DNA of 64,000 bases, taken from positions 98,428 through 162,427 of the forward strand of contig NZ_KE384453.1 in assembly GCF_000425785.1 (NCBI RefSeq), written 5' to 3'. How positions within the stretch are numbered: position 1 is the stretch's first letter; every line of letters starts with the position of its first letter. Made by a program: the position numbers and the translations under genes. Of this stretch, positions 8,438 to 16,588 are shown in pieces. The notes below the pieces were generated by a model. It saw nothing but the letters and a program-made list of their open reading frames with translations, was not told where the DNA came from and did not search any database. The stretch is from Pseudomonas taiwanensis DSM 21245. Lineage in GTDB: Bacteria > Pseudomonadota > Gammaproteobacteria > Pseudomonadales > Pseudomonadaceae.

Positions 8438-9385
8438 ATGATGATCGGCATTAAAAGCATCGCGAGCTATGTGCCCGCTGCCGGCCTGGACAACTATGTA
8501 CAAGGCGCTAAATTCGGCAAGGACGAAGCGTTCATGTTCGGCAAGATCGGCGCGAGCTTCCTGCCCCGCAAGGACGATGAACAGGAAACCTCCGATCTGT
8601 GCGTCGAAGCGGTCAACAACCTGTTCGCCGCCAATCCGCAACTCAAGCGCGAGTCGATCGACGCGCTGATCGTCGTCACCCAGAACGGTGACGAGGAAGG
8701 CCTGCCCCACACGGCGGCCATCGTCCAGCACAAGCTCGGCTTGCCGACCCATGTCGCGGCCTTCGACATCTCCCTGGGCTGCTCGGGCTACGTCTATGGC
8801 ATCTATGCGCTCAAAGGCTTCATGGAGGCCGCAGGCCTGAAGAACGGCCTGTTGGTGACCGCCGACCCGTACTCGAAGATCGTCAACCCGGAAGATCGCA
8901 ACACCACCATGCTGTTCGGCGATGCCGCCACCGCTACCTGGATGGGCGAGAGCGCCACCTGGCAGCTGGGCAAGGCGAAGTTCGGCACCGACGGTGGCGG
9001 CGCGCCGCACCTGAAGGTCACCGATGGCGAGTTCTACATGAATGGTCGTCAGGTCTTCAACTTCGCTTTGATCAAGGTGCCGGCGCACCTGCATGAACTG
9101 CTGGGCGAGTCAGGTCTGGAGAACAGCGACATCGACGCTTTCTGCATTCACCAGGGCAGCGCTGCGATCGTCGATGCCGTGGCGCGACGCTTCGAGGAAG
9201 ATCCCGAGAAGTCCCAAGCCGACAAGTTCATCAAGGACATGCTCGAGACCGGCAACACCGTGTCCTCGAGCGTTCCGCTGCTGTTGCAGAAGCACATGTT
9301 CGACAGCACCTGGAAGCGCGTTGCCATCAGCGGCTTCGGCGTCGGCCTGTCGTGGGGTTCGGCGATTCTCTACAAGGCTGAATAA
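8438..9385 (+). CDS. 3-oxoacyl-ACP synthase III family protein of the flagellin island
   Basis: A FabH-like thiolase-fold enzyme of 315 residues. The Cys-His-Asn triad is visible: Cys115 in LGCSGYVYG, His238 in CIHQG and Asn273 in TGNTVSSSVP. FabH normally condenses acetyl-CoA with malonyl-ACP. Relatives occur in Pseudomonas flagellin glycosylation islands, where a role in making an acyl group for the glycan has been suggested; the substrate here is unknown. ATG 8438 or ATG 8441 could be the start; GGAAG at 8431-8435 fits 8441 slightly better. Confidence 0.85.
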   Translation: MMIGIKSIASYVPAAGLDNYVQGAKFGKDEAFMFGKIGASFLPRKDDEQETSDLCVEAVNNLFAANPQLKRESIDALIVVTQNGDEEGLPHTAAIVQHKLGLPTHVAAFDISLGCSGYVYGIYALKGFMEAAGLKNGLLVTADPYSKIVNPEDRNTTMLFGDAATATWMGESATWQLGKAKFGTDGGGAPHLKVTDGEFYMNGRQVFNFALIKVPAHLHELLGESGLENSDIDAFCIHQGSAAIVDAVARRFEEDPEKSQADKFIKDMLETGNTVSSSVPLLLQKHMFDSTWKRVAISGFGVGLSWGSAILYKAE

Positions 9386-9438
9386 GCGCTGCCAGTAGGT
9401 TACTCTTCGGCGTTTCGCAGGTAAGGGAAGCTCAACCC

Positions 9439-10731
9439 ATGAGCGAGTTTTTCCAGCGTAATGCTGAAGTGCTGCAGGCCCGCTGGCCAGCGCTGTTCGA
9501 GCGCTTGCAAGGCGAGGCGGACGGCGCGCTCGAAGTCGAACTGGTGGAGGGCCTGGGCTCGACCTTGAGCGTGTCCGGCGTTCAGCTCACCAGTCGGCAC
9601 GACCGGCTCGCCGAAGCACGTCTGCAGGCGGCGAGCTTGCCGGTCGACAGTGCCATCCTCCATCTCTACGGTACCGGTCTGGGTGACCTGCAGCGCGTGC
9701 TGCTGGAGCGGCCGGAGCTGGTCCGGCTGCAGGTGTACCTGCTCAATGGCGCCTTGTTCAAGCTGGTGCTGCAACTGCTCGATCAGTCCGACTGGCTGGC
9801 AGACCCTCGGGTCGAACTGGCTTACGCCGGTGACAGTGCGGAAATTGCCCTGCCATTCTTCGCTTTGCCATCCGAGCGTGTGCTGGCCGATGACTTCAAC
9901 GCGAAGATTCGCGACCGGCTGATCAGTGAGGCGCACCTGGCGGACAACAATCGCGCCTTCGATGCGGCTGACCCGCGCTTGCAGAAGCTGCTCGAAGACA
10001 GTTTGCCGTTGCTGCGTCAGGACCCTGATGTGGCCGACCTGTTCGGCACCCAGGCCGGACGAGACTGCTATGTGATCGCCACTGGGCCGTCCCTGGCTGG
10101 GCACCTGCCAGCCCTGGCGCGGGTGCGTGCCCAGGCTGAGCGGCCACTGTTCATCTGTGTCGACACTGCCTACCTGCCGCTGCTGCGGGCCGGCATCCAG
10201 CCTGACATCGTGGTCAGTGTCGATCACAAGATCCGCTTGCACCACTTGCCGCCGGACGACTCGGCGACAACCGCACTGGTGTACATGCCGATGCTGGACG
10301 TCGAGTTGCTGGGCAACTGGCGCGGGCCGCGCTACGCCGGCTATTCCGCCAGCGCGCTGTATGCCCAGGTGCGACAAGAGATACCGCGCGCCGAGTTGTT
10401 CGTCGGCGGCAGCGTGATTCACCCGGCAACGGACCTGGCGGTGAAAATGGGGGCGGCGTGCATTACTTTGTTCGGCGCCGATTTCGCCTTCCCGGGTAAC
10501 CGCACCCATACCGGCTGGGACGACGGCGTGCTCGGTCCGTCTCTTGCGGCTGCGCAGCATTGGGTGCTCGATGGCCATGGTCAGCGGGTACGCACCCAGC
10601 TGAACTTCCGTGGCTACCTGATCGAGCTGGAGCGATTCATCGCGCGCCATCCTCAGGTTCGGTTCCACAATACCAGCCGGGCCGGCGCGCACATCGCCGG
10701 CACCACCTTCGATCCGGAGTTCTGTCCATGA
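9439..10731 (+). CDS. Motility accessory factor (Maf/DUF115) glycosyltransferase
   Basis: This 430-residue protein has the DUF115/MptE-like core of Maf proteins: ATGPSLAGHLP (GPSL at 216-219), then VDTAYLPLLRAG and QPDIVVSVD at ~241-262. Maf proteins transfer nonulosonic acids such as pseudaminic acid to serine or threonine of flagellin. Lying between a complete CMP-Pse pathway and fliC, it is the best candidate for the flagellin O-transferase. AAGGGAAG precedes the start; its stop overlaps the next gene. Confidence 0.85.
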   Translation: MSEFFQRNAEVLQARWPALFERLQGEADGALEVELVEGLGSTLSVSGVQLTSRHDRLAEARLQAASLPVDSAILHLYGTGLGDLQRVLLERPELVRLQVYLLNGALFKLVLQLLDQSDWLADPRVELAYAGDSAEIALPFFALPSERVLADDFNAKIRDRLISEAHLADNNRAFDAADPRLQKLLEDSLPLLRQDPDVADLFGTQAGRDCYVIATGPSLAGHLPALARVRAQAERPLFICVDTAYLPLLRAGIQPDIVVSVDHKIRLHHLPPDDSATTALVYMPMLDVELLGNWRGPRYAGYSASALYAQVRQEIPRAELFVGGSVIHPATDLAVKMGAACITLFGADFAFPGNRTHTGWDDGVLGPSLAAAQHWVLDGHGQRVRTQLNFRGYLIELERFIARHPQVRFHNTSRAGAHIAGTTFDPEFCP

Positions 10732-10976
10732 CTGCTGCCAATCAGGTGGGGGCGGCCCGTGAGTGTGCCGCGTTGTTGCGTCTCGGGCGGGATGTGGAGG
10801 GGGCGGTGCGCATGGTTGAGTTGTTCGATGCAGTGCTGGCGCAGGTCGACGCTGGGGCGGGGGCGGTGGTTCTGCAGGCCATGCTCGATGCGCAGCAGCG
10901 CCAGGACTGGTTGGCGCTGGCTGATTACCTCGAATACGAGCTGGTGCACCTGATCGAGCAGGGCGCCTCGCGCTGA
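10728..10976 (+). CDS. Small protein of unknown function coupled to the Maf gene
   Basis: An 82-residue protein that starts inside the stop codon of the Maf gene (ATGA), so it is probably translationally coupled. It looks fully alpha-helical, with an acidic C-terminal half rich in Leu, Asp and Glu, and no signal peptide or cysteine pair. The size and helical character resemble small flagellar chaperones, but no family motif is recognised. It is the last gene before fliC. Confidence 0.65.
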   Translation: MTAANQVGAARECAALLRLGRDVEGAVRMVELFDAVLAQVDAGAGAVVLQAMLDAQQRQDWLALADYLEYELVHLIEQGASR

Positions 10977-10978
10977 AA

Positions 10979-10994
10979 TGTGACGTAGTTCACA
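10979..10994. promoter_or_regulatory. Perfect Crp/Vfr-type palindrome upstream of fliC
   Basis: TGTGA, six bases, TCACA: the full consensus of the cAMP receptor protein family (Crp in P. putida, Vfr in P. aeruginosa), preceded by AAA as in the ideal site. It starts 3 bp after the small helical gene and is ~109 bp upstream of the fliC -35 element. Site quality is seen directly; function is inferred. Confidence 0.6.
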
Positions 10995-11087
10995 GGGGGG
11001 CTGGTGAGCGGGATGCCGGAGTGCGGGGCTGAAGGGCCCGATTTGCAAGGGGTGGCGCGGTGATGGCATTTTTTTTTGGAAAACCGC

Positions 11088-11114
11088 TAAAGCAACTTGC
11101 AAACCCGACGATAA
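11088..11114 (+). promoter_or_regulatory. Sigma-28 (FliA) promoter of fliC
   Basis: TAAA at 11088-11091, exactly 15 bases, then GACGATAA at 11107-11114, against the consensus TAAA-N15-GCCGATAA. It lies 80 bp before the fliC start, as expected for a flagellin leader. FliA is encoded at 39.7 kb. Confidence 0.8.
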
Positions 11115-11194
11115 CCATTACGAAGGTTCTCTAGGCCACACCCGGCGGATGCCAGGGCCGGAAGCCGTAGTATCCATCCAACGAGGAATTCGTC

Positions 11195-12049
11195 ATGGCA
11201 TTAACCGTAAACACCAACACCACTTCGCTGGGCGTGCAGAAGAACCTGAACAAAGCTTCCGACGCTCTGAGCACCTCGATGACCCGTCTGTCTTCCGGCC
11301 TGCGTATCAACAGCGCCAAGGACGACGCCGCTGGTCAGCAGATCGCCAACAAGCTGCAGACCATGGTTACCGGTACCACCGTTGCCATCAAGAACGCCAA
11401 CGACGGTAACTCGATCACTCAGACCGCTGAAGGCGCGCTGTCGGAAATCACCAACATCCTGCAGCGTATGCGTGAGCTGGCTCTGCAGGCACGTAACGAC
11501 TCCAACGGCACCACTGAACGCGCTGCTCTGAACAAAGAGTTCGCTGCCAAGTCCGACGAGATCACTCGTATCGCCACCTCCACCACCTTCGGTACCAGCA
11601 AGCAACTGCTGAACGGCACCGCTGGCACCATGGAGTTCCAGGTCGGCGCAATGACTGGTACCAGCCAGATCCTGAGCGTTTCGATGACCTCCTCGTTCGC
11701 TGCATCGACCCTGGCTGTCGGCACCGGCACCCTGGCGATCTCGGGTACTTCCGACTCCGCTGTTCACACCTCGGTTGACGCCGCCATCACCGCGATCGAC
11801 GCCGCTCTGCAAACCGTTGACAACAAGAAGTCGGACCTGGGTGCTATCCAGAACCGCTTCCAGTCCACCATCAACAACCTGCAAAGCATGAACGAGAACT
11901 CGGCTGCCGCCATGGGCCGTGTTCAGGACACCGACTTCGCCGCAGAAACCGCTCAGCTGACCAAGCAGCAAACCCTGCAGCAAGCTTCGACCGCAGTTCT
12001 GGCTCAGGCCAACCAGCTGCCGTCCGCCGTACTGAAACTGCTTCAGTAA
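11195..12049 (+). CDS. fliC: Flagellin
   Basis: Filament subunit exported by the flagellar type III system. At 284 residues it is a short flagellin: the D0/D1 ends are well conserved (TNTTSLGVQKNLNKA near the start, the flg22-type segment at residues ~30-51, and a Gln/Leu-rich C-terminal coil ending VLKLLQ). The central domain is small and rich in Ser, Thr and Ala, offering many O-glycosylation sites for the adjacent pseudaminic acid/Maf system. Codons favour GCT, CGT, GGT and ACC more than in the neighbours, typical of very high expression. GAGGA at 11184-11188 sets the start. Confidence 0.97.
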   Translation: MALTVNTNTTSLGVQKNLNKASDALSTSMTRLSSGLRINSAKDDAAGQQIANKLQTMVTGTTVAIKNANDGNSITQTAEGALSEITNILQRMRELALQARNDSNGTTERAALNKEFAAKSDEITRIATSTTFGTSKQLLNGTAGTMEFQVGAMTGTSQILSVSMTSSFAASTLAVGTGTLAISGTSDSAVHTSVDAAITAIDAALQTVDNKKSDLGAIQNRFQSTINNLQSMNENSAAAMGRVQDTDFAAETAQLTKQQTLQQASTAVLAQANQLPSAVLKLLQ

Positions 12050-12066
12050 TAGCGCGATGAAGTTTG

Positions 12067-12099
12067 GCGAGGGAGTGCCTGGGCACTCTCTCGCTTTTT
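12067..12099 (+). terminator. Intrinsic terminator of fliC
   Basis: GCGAGGGAGTGCC pairs with GGCACTCTCTCGC across a two-base loop (13-bp stem with one G-U pair) and is followed by TTTTT. It begins 17 bp after the fliC stop. Confidence 0.9.
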
Positions 12100-12119
12100 A
12101 CTTTTAGAGGTGAAGTGCG

Positions 12120-12473
12120 ATGGACATAAGCGTCAAGTCGAGCCCGTCGTATCCGGTGTCGCCGCTGGCCGGCAATACCCACAAGGATGATGCGGCCGAG
12201 AAAGCCTACGGGCAGGTTCGCAAGACATCGCAAGAAGACGCTCCCAAGAGCGAGGCCGAGTTGCATTCGGCTGTGAAGGAAATACAGGATTTTGTCCAGT
12301 CGTTGCAGCGCAACCTGGAATTTTCGGTGGATGATTCCACCGGTACGTGGGTCGTCAAGGTTGTCGCCCGCGACAGTGGCGAGGTGATTCGTCAGATCCC
12401 ATCGGAAACTGCACTGGAACTGGCTCGGAGCTTGCACGACGTCAACAGTCTGCTCTTCGATGAGAAAGCCTGA
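12120..12473 (+). CDS. flaG: Flagellar protein FlaG
   Basis: 117 residues with the FlaG domain in the C-terminal two thirds: a helical stretch, LEFSVDDSTGTWVVKVVARDSGEVIRQIP near residues 62-90, then ELARSL. FlaG proteins affect filament length, or the filament-cap region, by an undefined mechanism. It sits between the fliC terminator and fliD, probably co-transcribed with fliD. Confidence 0.92.
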   Translation: MDISVKSSPSYPVSPLAGNTHKDDAAEKAYGQVRKTSQEDAPKSEAELHSAVKEIQDFVQSLQRNLEFSVDDSTGTWVVKVVARDSGEVIRQIPSETALELARSLHDVNSLLFDEKA

Positions 12474-12556
12474 AGGCTGGCAGGTCATTTGAATTTTTGC
12501 ACCGATACTGACGAGGCAGCTCAGCTTTTCGGCGTTAACCAGAGAAGGAGGATGTA

Positions 12557-13972
12557 ATGGCAAGTCCAATTCTACCGAGTTTGGGACTGGGTTCCGGTCT
12601 CGATACCGCGTCCATTGTGAAGGCCCTGGTTGATGCTGAGAAAACCCCCAAGCAGAGTCAGCTCGATCGTCGAACCACGGCGAACACGGCATCCATTTCG
12701 GCGGTCGGCAGCCTCAAGAGCGCGCTGACTGCCTACAAGACGGCGCTGGAAAAGCTCAACGACAGTGCCAACCCGGCGTTCCTTGGTTCCGTGGCATCGA
12801 CCTCCAATGACAAGTACGTCAAGGCCACCGCTGGCAGTTCGGCGGTCAATGGTAGCTATTCGATCCAGGTCAATCAGTTGGCAACGGCATCGCGCGTGGC
12901 CAGTCAGCGCTTTACCGATAGCAGCTCGGTGGTGTCTGCCAGCGGCGGTACGCTGACCATCACCCAGAACGGCACTAATGTCGATGTCACCATTCCTGCC
13001 AACGCCACGCTGCAGCAGGCGCGTGACGCGATCAATGCCCAGGCGACGTCGAAAGGCTTCACTGCCAACATCGTCAATGACGGAACCGGTTCGCGTCTGG
13101 TGTTGAGCTCCGACACCATGGGTGCAGGCTCGGATATTTCCACCTCGGGCATTGCCGAGCTGACCATCGACCCCGCTACGCAGATGACCGACGCGGGTGG
13201 TGCTGGCCGCATCGGTAACCTGGCAGTGGATGCCCAGTTCACTATCGATGGCATGAGCCTCACCAGCAAGTCGAACAAGGTCGACAATGCGATCAGTGGC
13301 ATGACGTTCGAACTGGTGTCCAAGACTGACGCGCTTTCTCCGGTGACCATCACCGTGGCCGCGAACACCGATGGCCTGAAGAAGTCTGTGCAGTCGTTCG
13401 TCGACGCCTATAACGCCTTGGTCACCACCATCAATACCGTGAGTGTGTCGGTCAAAGGGTCGGACGGTACCTGGACCTCTCCGGCGCTGGCGGGCGATTC
13501 GGCGATTCGCAGTATGCAGTCGGCCCTGCGCAACGAGCTGGTGGTGCCGGGTACGGGTGGCTCGGGCCAGCTGACCGTTCTCTCGCAGTTGGGGATCAAC
13601 ACCGTTCAGGGTACCGGCCTACTCGAGTTCGATAGCACCAAGTTCACCAAGGCGATCAATGATCAGAAGCTCGGTGGCGAGGTGCAGAACCTGTTCAATG
13701 GTGATGGTGGTCTGCTCGACCGCATGACCAAGGCGATGGAGCCGTTCTCGGCCTCCGGTGGTGTGCTGGACGAGCGCAACAAGTCGCTCGAGGCGGCCAA
13801 GAAGAGCTTGAGCCTGGAGCAGAGTTCCCTCGACGCTCGCATCAAGGATCTCGAGGCCTCGCTGACCAAGAAGTACAACACCATGGACACCTTGGTGGGT
13901 CAGCTCAACGCCCAGCGCGACAGCGTGCTTTCGATTTTCGAAGCGATGTCGGCCCAGCAGAAGAATTCCTGA
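12557..13972 (+). CDS. fliD: Flagellar filament cap protein FliD
   Basis: 471 residues. The N-terminus LGLGSGLDTASIVKALV is the FliD_N signature, and the C-terminal ~130 residues form the coiled coil of FliD_C (LDERNKSLEAAKKSL, then a Gln-rich end). The cap complex at the filament tip folds incoming flagellin. AAGGAGG immediately upstream gives strong translation. It ends before a clear terminator. Confidence 0.96.
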   Translation: MASPILPSLGLGSGLDTASIVKALVDAEKTPKQSQLDRRTTANTASISAVGSLKSALTAYKTALEKLNDSANPAFLGSVASTSNDKYVKATAGSSAVNGSYSIQVNQLATASRVASQRFTDSSSVVSASGGTLTITQNGTNVDVTIPANATLQQARDAINAQATSKGFTANIVNDGTGSRLVLSSDTMGAGSDISTSGIAELTIDPATQMTDAGGAGRIGNLAVDAQFTIDGMSLTSKSNKVDNAISGMTFELVSKTDALSPVTITVAANTDGLKKSVQSFVDAYNALVTTINTVSVSVKGSDGTWTSPALAGDSAIRSMQSALRNELVVPGTGGSGQLTVLSQLGINTVQGTGLLEFDSTKFTKAINDQKLGGEVQNLFNGDGGLLDRMTKAMEPFSASGGVLDERNKSLEAAKKSLSLEQSSLDARIKDLEASLTKKYNTMDTLVGQLNAQRDSVLSIFEAMSAQQKNS

Positions 13973-14060
13973 CGCACCCGGCACTTCATGGCAAGGACCT
14001 GGCATCTTCCTTCGAGTTGTCCGGTTGATGAGGCGATGGGGTGTGGTAGAGCCGACGCCA

Positions 14061-14097
14061 AAAGCCCGACGAAGCGTGACGCTTCGTTGGGCTTTTT
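14061..14097 (+). terminator. Intrinsic terminator downstream of fliD
   Basis: AAAGCCCGACGAAGCG and CGCTTCGTTGGGCTTT pair around a TGA loop (about 16 bp with one G-T pair), followed by a T-run. The fliS sigma-28 promoter starts 11 bp later, so fliS-fliT form a separate transcript. Confidence 0.9.
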
Positions 14098-14107
14098 GTA
14101 TTCTCCC

Positions 14108-14134
14108 TAAAGTTTTTTGACGCCGCGCCGATAG
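14108..14134 (+). promoter_or_regulatory. Sigma-28 promoter of fliS-fliT
   Basis: TAAA at 14108-14111, a 15-base spacer and GCCGATAG at 14127-14134 match the FliA consensus at all but the last base. The fliS start is 38 bp further on. Confidence 0.8.
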
Positions 14135-14172
14135 CCCGGTCATACAGCAACCCCGTGGTGACGAGGTACCCC

Positions 14173-14568
14173 ATGAATCCAATGTTAGCCCTTCGGCAAT
14201 ATCAAAAGATCGGCGCCCAGGCGCAGACCTCCGAGGCGAGCCCGCATCGTCTGGTGCAGATGCTGATGGAAGGCGGCCTGGACCGTATCGCTCAGGCCAG
14301 TGGTGCGATGCAGCGCAAGGACATCGCCGGCAAAGGCATCGCGATCGGCAAGGCTATCGGCATCATTGGCGGGCTGCGTGAAGGCCTGGATCGGGACAAC
14401 ATGACCGACGACCTCAATCGCCTCGACAACCTGTACCTGTACATGACTCGCCGTCTGAGCGAGGCCAATATCCATAATGATCCGGCAATCCTCGACGAGG
14501 TCAGGGACTTGCTGACCACGGTCAAGGAAGGCTGGGACGCGATCGGCGATCAGTCGACGGCACCCTGA
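14173..14568 (+). CDS. fliS: Flagellin chaperone FliS
   Basis: 131 residues, all-helical, with the FliS opening YQKIGAQAQTSEASPHRLVQMLMEGG and the helix DNLYLYMTRRLSEANIHND. It binds the C-terminal disordered part of flagellin and prevents early polymerisation. ATG 14173 was chosen over GTG 14155 because GAGG at 14163-14166 is at a normal distance. A sigma-28 promoter precedes it. Confidence 0.95.
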   Translation: MNPMLALRQYQKIGAQAQTSEASPHRLVQMLMEGGLDRIAQASGAMQRKDIAGKGIAIGKAIGIIGGLREGLDRDNMTDDLNRLDNLYLYMTRRLSEANIHNDPAILDEVRDLLTTVKEGWDAIGDQSTAP

Positions 14569-14581
14569 GCCGGGAGGTTGT

Positions 14582-14878
14582 ATGAGCGAGGTGATCGAAC
14601 GTATCGAGCGAACCCGCGATGCATTGCAGGCAGCTTTGGCCAGCCGTGACTGGAATGTGGTCAGCGAGCTCGACCTTGAGTGCCGTATTTGTGTCGAGGA
14701 TGTGCTGGCCGAGGCGCTCAGCAATGAGGCAGCGGTACGTTCGAGCCTGGAAAGTCTGCTGGGCGTTTATCAGCAGCTAATCGAGGTTGCAAGTGGCGAG
14801 CGTCAATCAATAGTCGACGAGATGACGCAAATCCGTCAGGCGAAAAGTGCCGCCAAGGTATACCATCTGTTCAGTTGA
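14582..14878 (+). CDS. fliT: FliT-like flagellar chaperone
   Basis: 98 residues, predicted helical bundle, starting 13 bp after fliS with GGGAGG upstream. Position and size fit FliT, the export chaperone for FliD; Pseudomonas FliT sequences are poorly conserved, so the symbol rests mainly on context and general character (in P. aeruginosa the matching gene is named fleP or fliS'). Confidence 0.75.
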   Translation: MSEVIERIERTRDALQAALASRDWNVVSELDLECRICVEDVLAEALSNEAAVRSSLESLLGVYQQLIEVASGERQSIVDEMTQIRQAKSAAKVYHLFS

Positions 14879-14912
14879 CCACAGATGTGCAAAAAAGCCG
14901 TGCGCCATTAAT

Positions 14913-14941
14913 TTGACTACGTGCTGTTTTTTGACTTTACT
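14913..14941 (+). promoter_or_regulatory. Candidate sigma-70 promoter of fleQ
   Basis: TTGACT at 14913-14918, a 17-base spacer and TTTACT at 14936-14941, in the AT-rich part of the 166-bp gap before fleQ. fleQ is known to be sigma-70 dependent in P. aeruginosa. No full Vfr or FleQ box was found here. Confidence 0.4.
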
Positions 14942-15044
14942 AGTGGCTGTTTTCGAATTTCAGACGTCCGAACACTGACCATTCAGTCGGAATGATCTCG
15001 AGCACGCCTAAGGGCGCCGATATGACTAGGGAAGTTGCTATTGC

Positions 15045-16520
15045 ATGTGGCGTGAAACCAAAATTCTCCTGATCGATGACGACAGCGAGCGCCGCCGCGA
15101 TCTGGCGGTGGTTCTGAACTTCCTCGGCGAAGAAAACCTCCCATGTTCCAGCCAGGACTGGCAGCGGGTGGTCGAGCCATTGTCGTCGAGTCGCGAAGTA
15201 CTGTGCGTGCTGATCGGTACTGTAAAAGCTCCTGGTGGAGTGCTCGGGCTCCTTAAGACCGTGGCAGGTTGGGATGAGTTCCTTCCTGTTTTGCTTTTAG
15301 GTGAAATTTCTTCCGCGGAGTTCCCGGAAGACCTGCGCCGTCGAGTCCTGTCCAACCTGGAAATGCCGCCAAGCTACAGTCAGTTGCTCGATTCCCTGCA
15401 CCGTGCCCAGGTCTATCGCGAGATGTACGACCAGGCGCGCGAGCGTGGTCGGCAGCGTGAGCCGAACCTGTTCCGCAGCCTGGTGGGTACCAGCCGGGCG
15501 ATCCAGCATGTGCGGCAGATGATGCAGCAGGTGGCTGACACCGATGCCAGCGTGCTGATCCTGGGTGAGTCCGGCACCGGCAAGGAAGTGGTGGCGCGCA
15601 ACCTGCACTACCACTCCAAGCGTCGCGAAGCGCCTTTCGTGCCGGTCAACTGCGGCGCGATCCCAGCCGAGCTGCTCGAAAGCGAGCTATTCGGCCACGA
15701 GAAGGGCGCCTTCACTGGGGCCATCACCAGCCGCGCCGGGCGCTTCGAGCTCGCCAATGGTGGTACGTTGTTCCTCGACGAAATCGGTGACATGCCGTTG
15801 CCGATGCAGGTCAAGCTGCTGCGCGTGCTGCAGGAACGTACCTTCGAACGCGTTGGCAGCAACAAGACCCAGAGCATCGATGTACGCATCATCGCGGCAA
15901 CCCACAAGAACCTCGAGACCATGATCGAGGACGGGACCTTCCGCGAGGACCTGTACTACCGACTCAATGTATTCCCCATCGAAATGGCGCCGCTGCGTGA
16001 GCGTGTGGAAGACATCCCGCTGCTGATGAACGAGCTGATTTCGCGCATGGAGCACGAAAAGCGTGGCTCGATCCGCTTCAACTCGGCCTCGATCATGTCG
16101 CTGTGCCGTCACGGCTGGCCGGGTAACGTCCGCGAACTGGCCAACTTGGTCGAGCGCATGGCGATCATGCATCCGTACGGGGTGATTGGCGTCTCGGAGT
16201 TGCCGAAGAAGTTCCGTTACGTCGACGATGAAGACGAGCAGTTGGTCGACAGCTTGCGCGGCGACCTCGAAGAGCGCGTCGCCATCAATGGCCATACGCC
16301 GAACTTCGCCAACCATGCCATGTTGCCGCCTGAAGGGCTGGATCTGAAGGACTACCTGGGTAGCCTCGAACAAGGGCTTATCCAGCAGGCATTGGACGAT
16401 GCCAACGGTATCGTTGCGCGAGCGGCTGAACGTTTGCGTATTCGTCGGACCACCTTGGTGGAGAAGATGCGCAAGTACGGCATGAGTCGCCAGGGGGGCG
16501 AGGATCAGGCTGAGGATTGA
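15045..16520 (+). CDS. fleQ: Flagellar master regulator FleQ
   Basis: A sigma-54 enhancer-binding protein of 491 residues. It has an atypical receiver domain (residues 5-120) without the usual phosphoacceptor, an AAA+ domain with Walker A GESGTGK at 174-180 and the sigma-54 contact loop GAFTGA at 221-226, and a C-terminal Fis-type helix-turn-helix from ~445. FleQ binds cyclic di-GMP, activates early flagellar operons and controls exopolysaccharide genes. The sigma-54 sites listed before fleS, fliE, fliL and flhA are its expected targets. GGGAAG lies about 10 bp before the start. Confidence 0.97.
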   Translation: MWRETKILLIDDDSERRRDLAVVLNFLGEENLPCSSQDWQRVVEPLSSSREVLCVLIGTVKAPGGVLGLLKTVAGWDEFLPVLLLGEISSAEFPEDLRRRVLSNLEMPPSYSQLLDSLHRAQVYREMYDQARERGRQREPNLFRSLVGTSRAIQHVRQMMQQVADTDASVLILGESGTGKEVVARNLHYHSKRREAPFVPVNCGAIPAELLESELFGHEKGAFTGAITSRAGRFELANGGTLFLDEIGDMPLPMQVKLLRVLQERTFERVGSNKTQSIDVRIIAATHKNLETMIEDGTFREDLYYRLNVFPIEMAPLRERVEDIPLLMNELISRMEHEKRGSIRFNSASIMSLCRHGWPGNVRELANLVERMAIMHPYGVIGVSELPKKFRYVDDEDEQLVDSLRGDLEERVAINGHTPNFANHAMLPPEGLDLKDYLGSLEQGLIQQALDDANGIVARAAERLRIRRTTLVEKMRKYGMSRQGGEDQAED

Positions 16521-16525
16521 TTGGG

Positions 16526-16569
16526 GTAAGGCTTGCGTAAGGCTGGCGTAAGCCTTGCGTAAGCCTTGC
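16526..16569 (+). repeat. Four tandem 11-bp repeats after fleQ
   Basis: Unit GTAAGGCTTGC at 16526, GTAAGGCTGGC at 16537, GTAAGCCTTGC at 16548 and GTAAGCCTTGC at 16559, with no spacers, starting 5 bp after the fleQ stop. Because units 1 and 4 are near-complementary in their centres, the array can also fold back. It may vary in copy number between strains. Confidence 0.85.
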
Positions 16570-16588
16570 GCTGTGCGGTGTGGCGAAC

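Noticed and set aside
11064..11080. Possible sigma-54 element TGGCATT before a T-tract upstream of fliC
   Set aside because: The -12 GC is missing: ten bases after GG the sequence reads TG. The sigma-28 site 8 bp further on fits better.
12482..12508. Possible sigma-28 promoter before fliD (ACCGATAC)
   Set aside because: The -10-like part matches 6 of 8 bases, but there is no TAAA-like -35 at the right distance.
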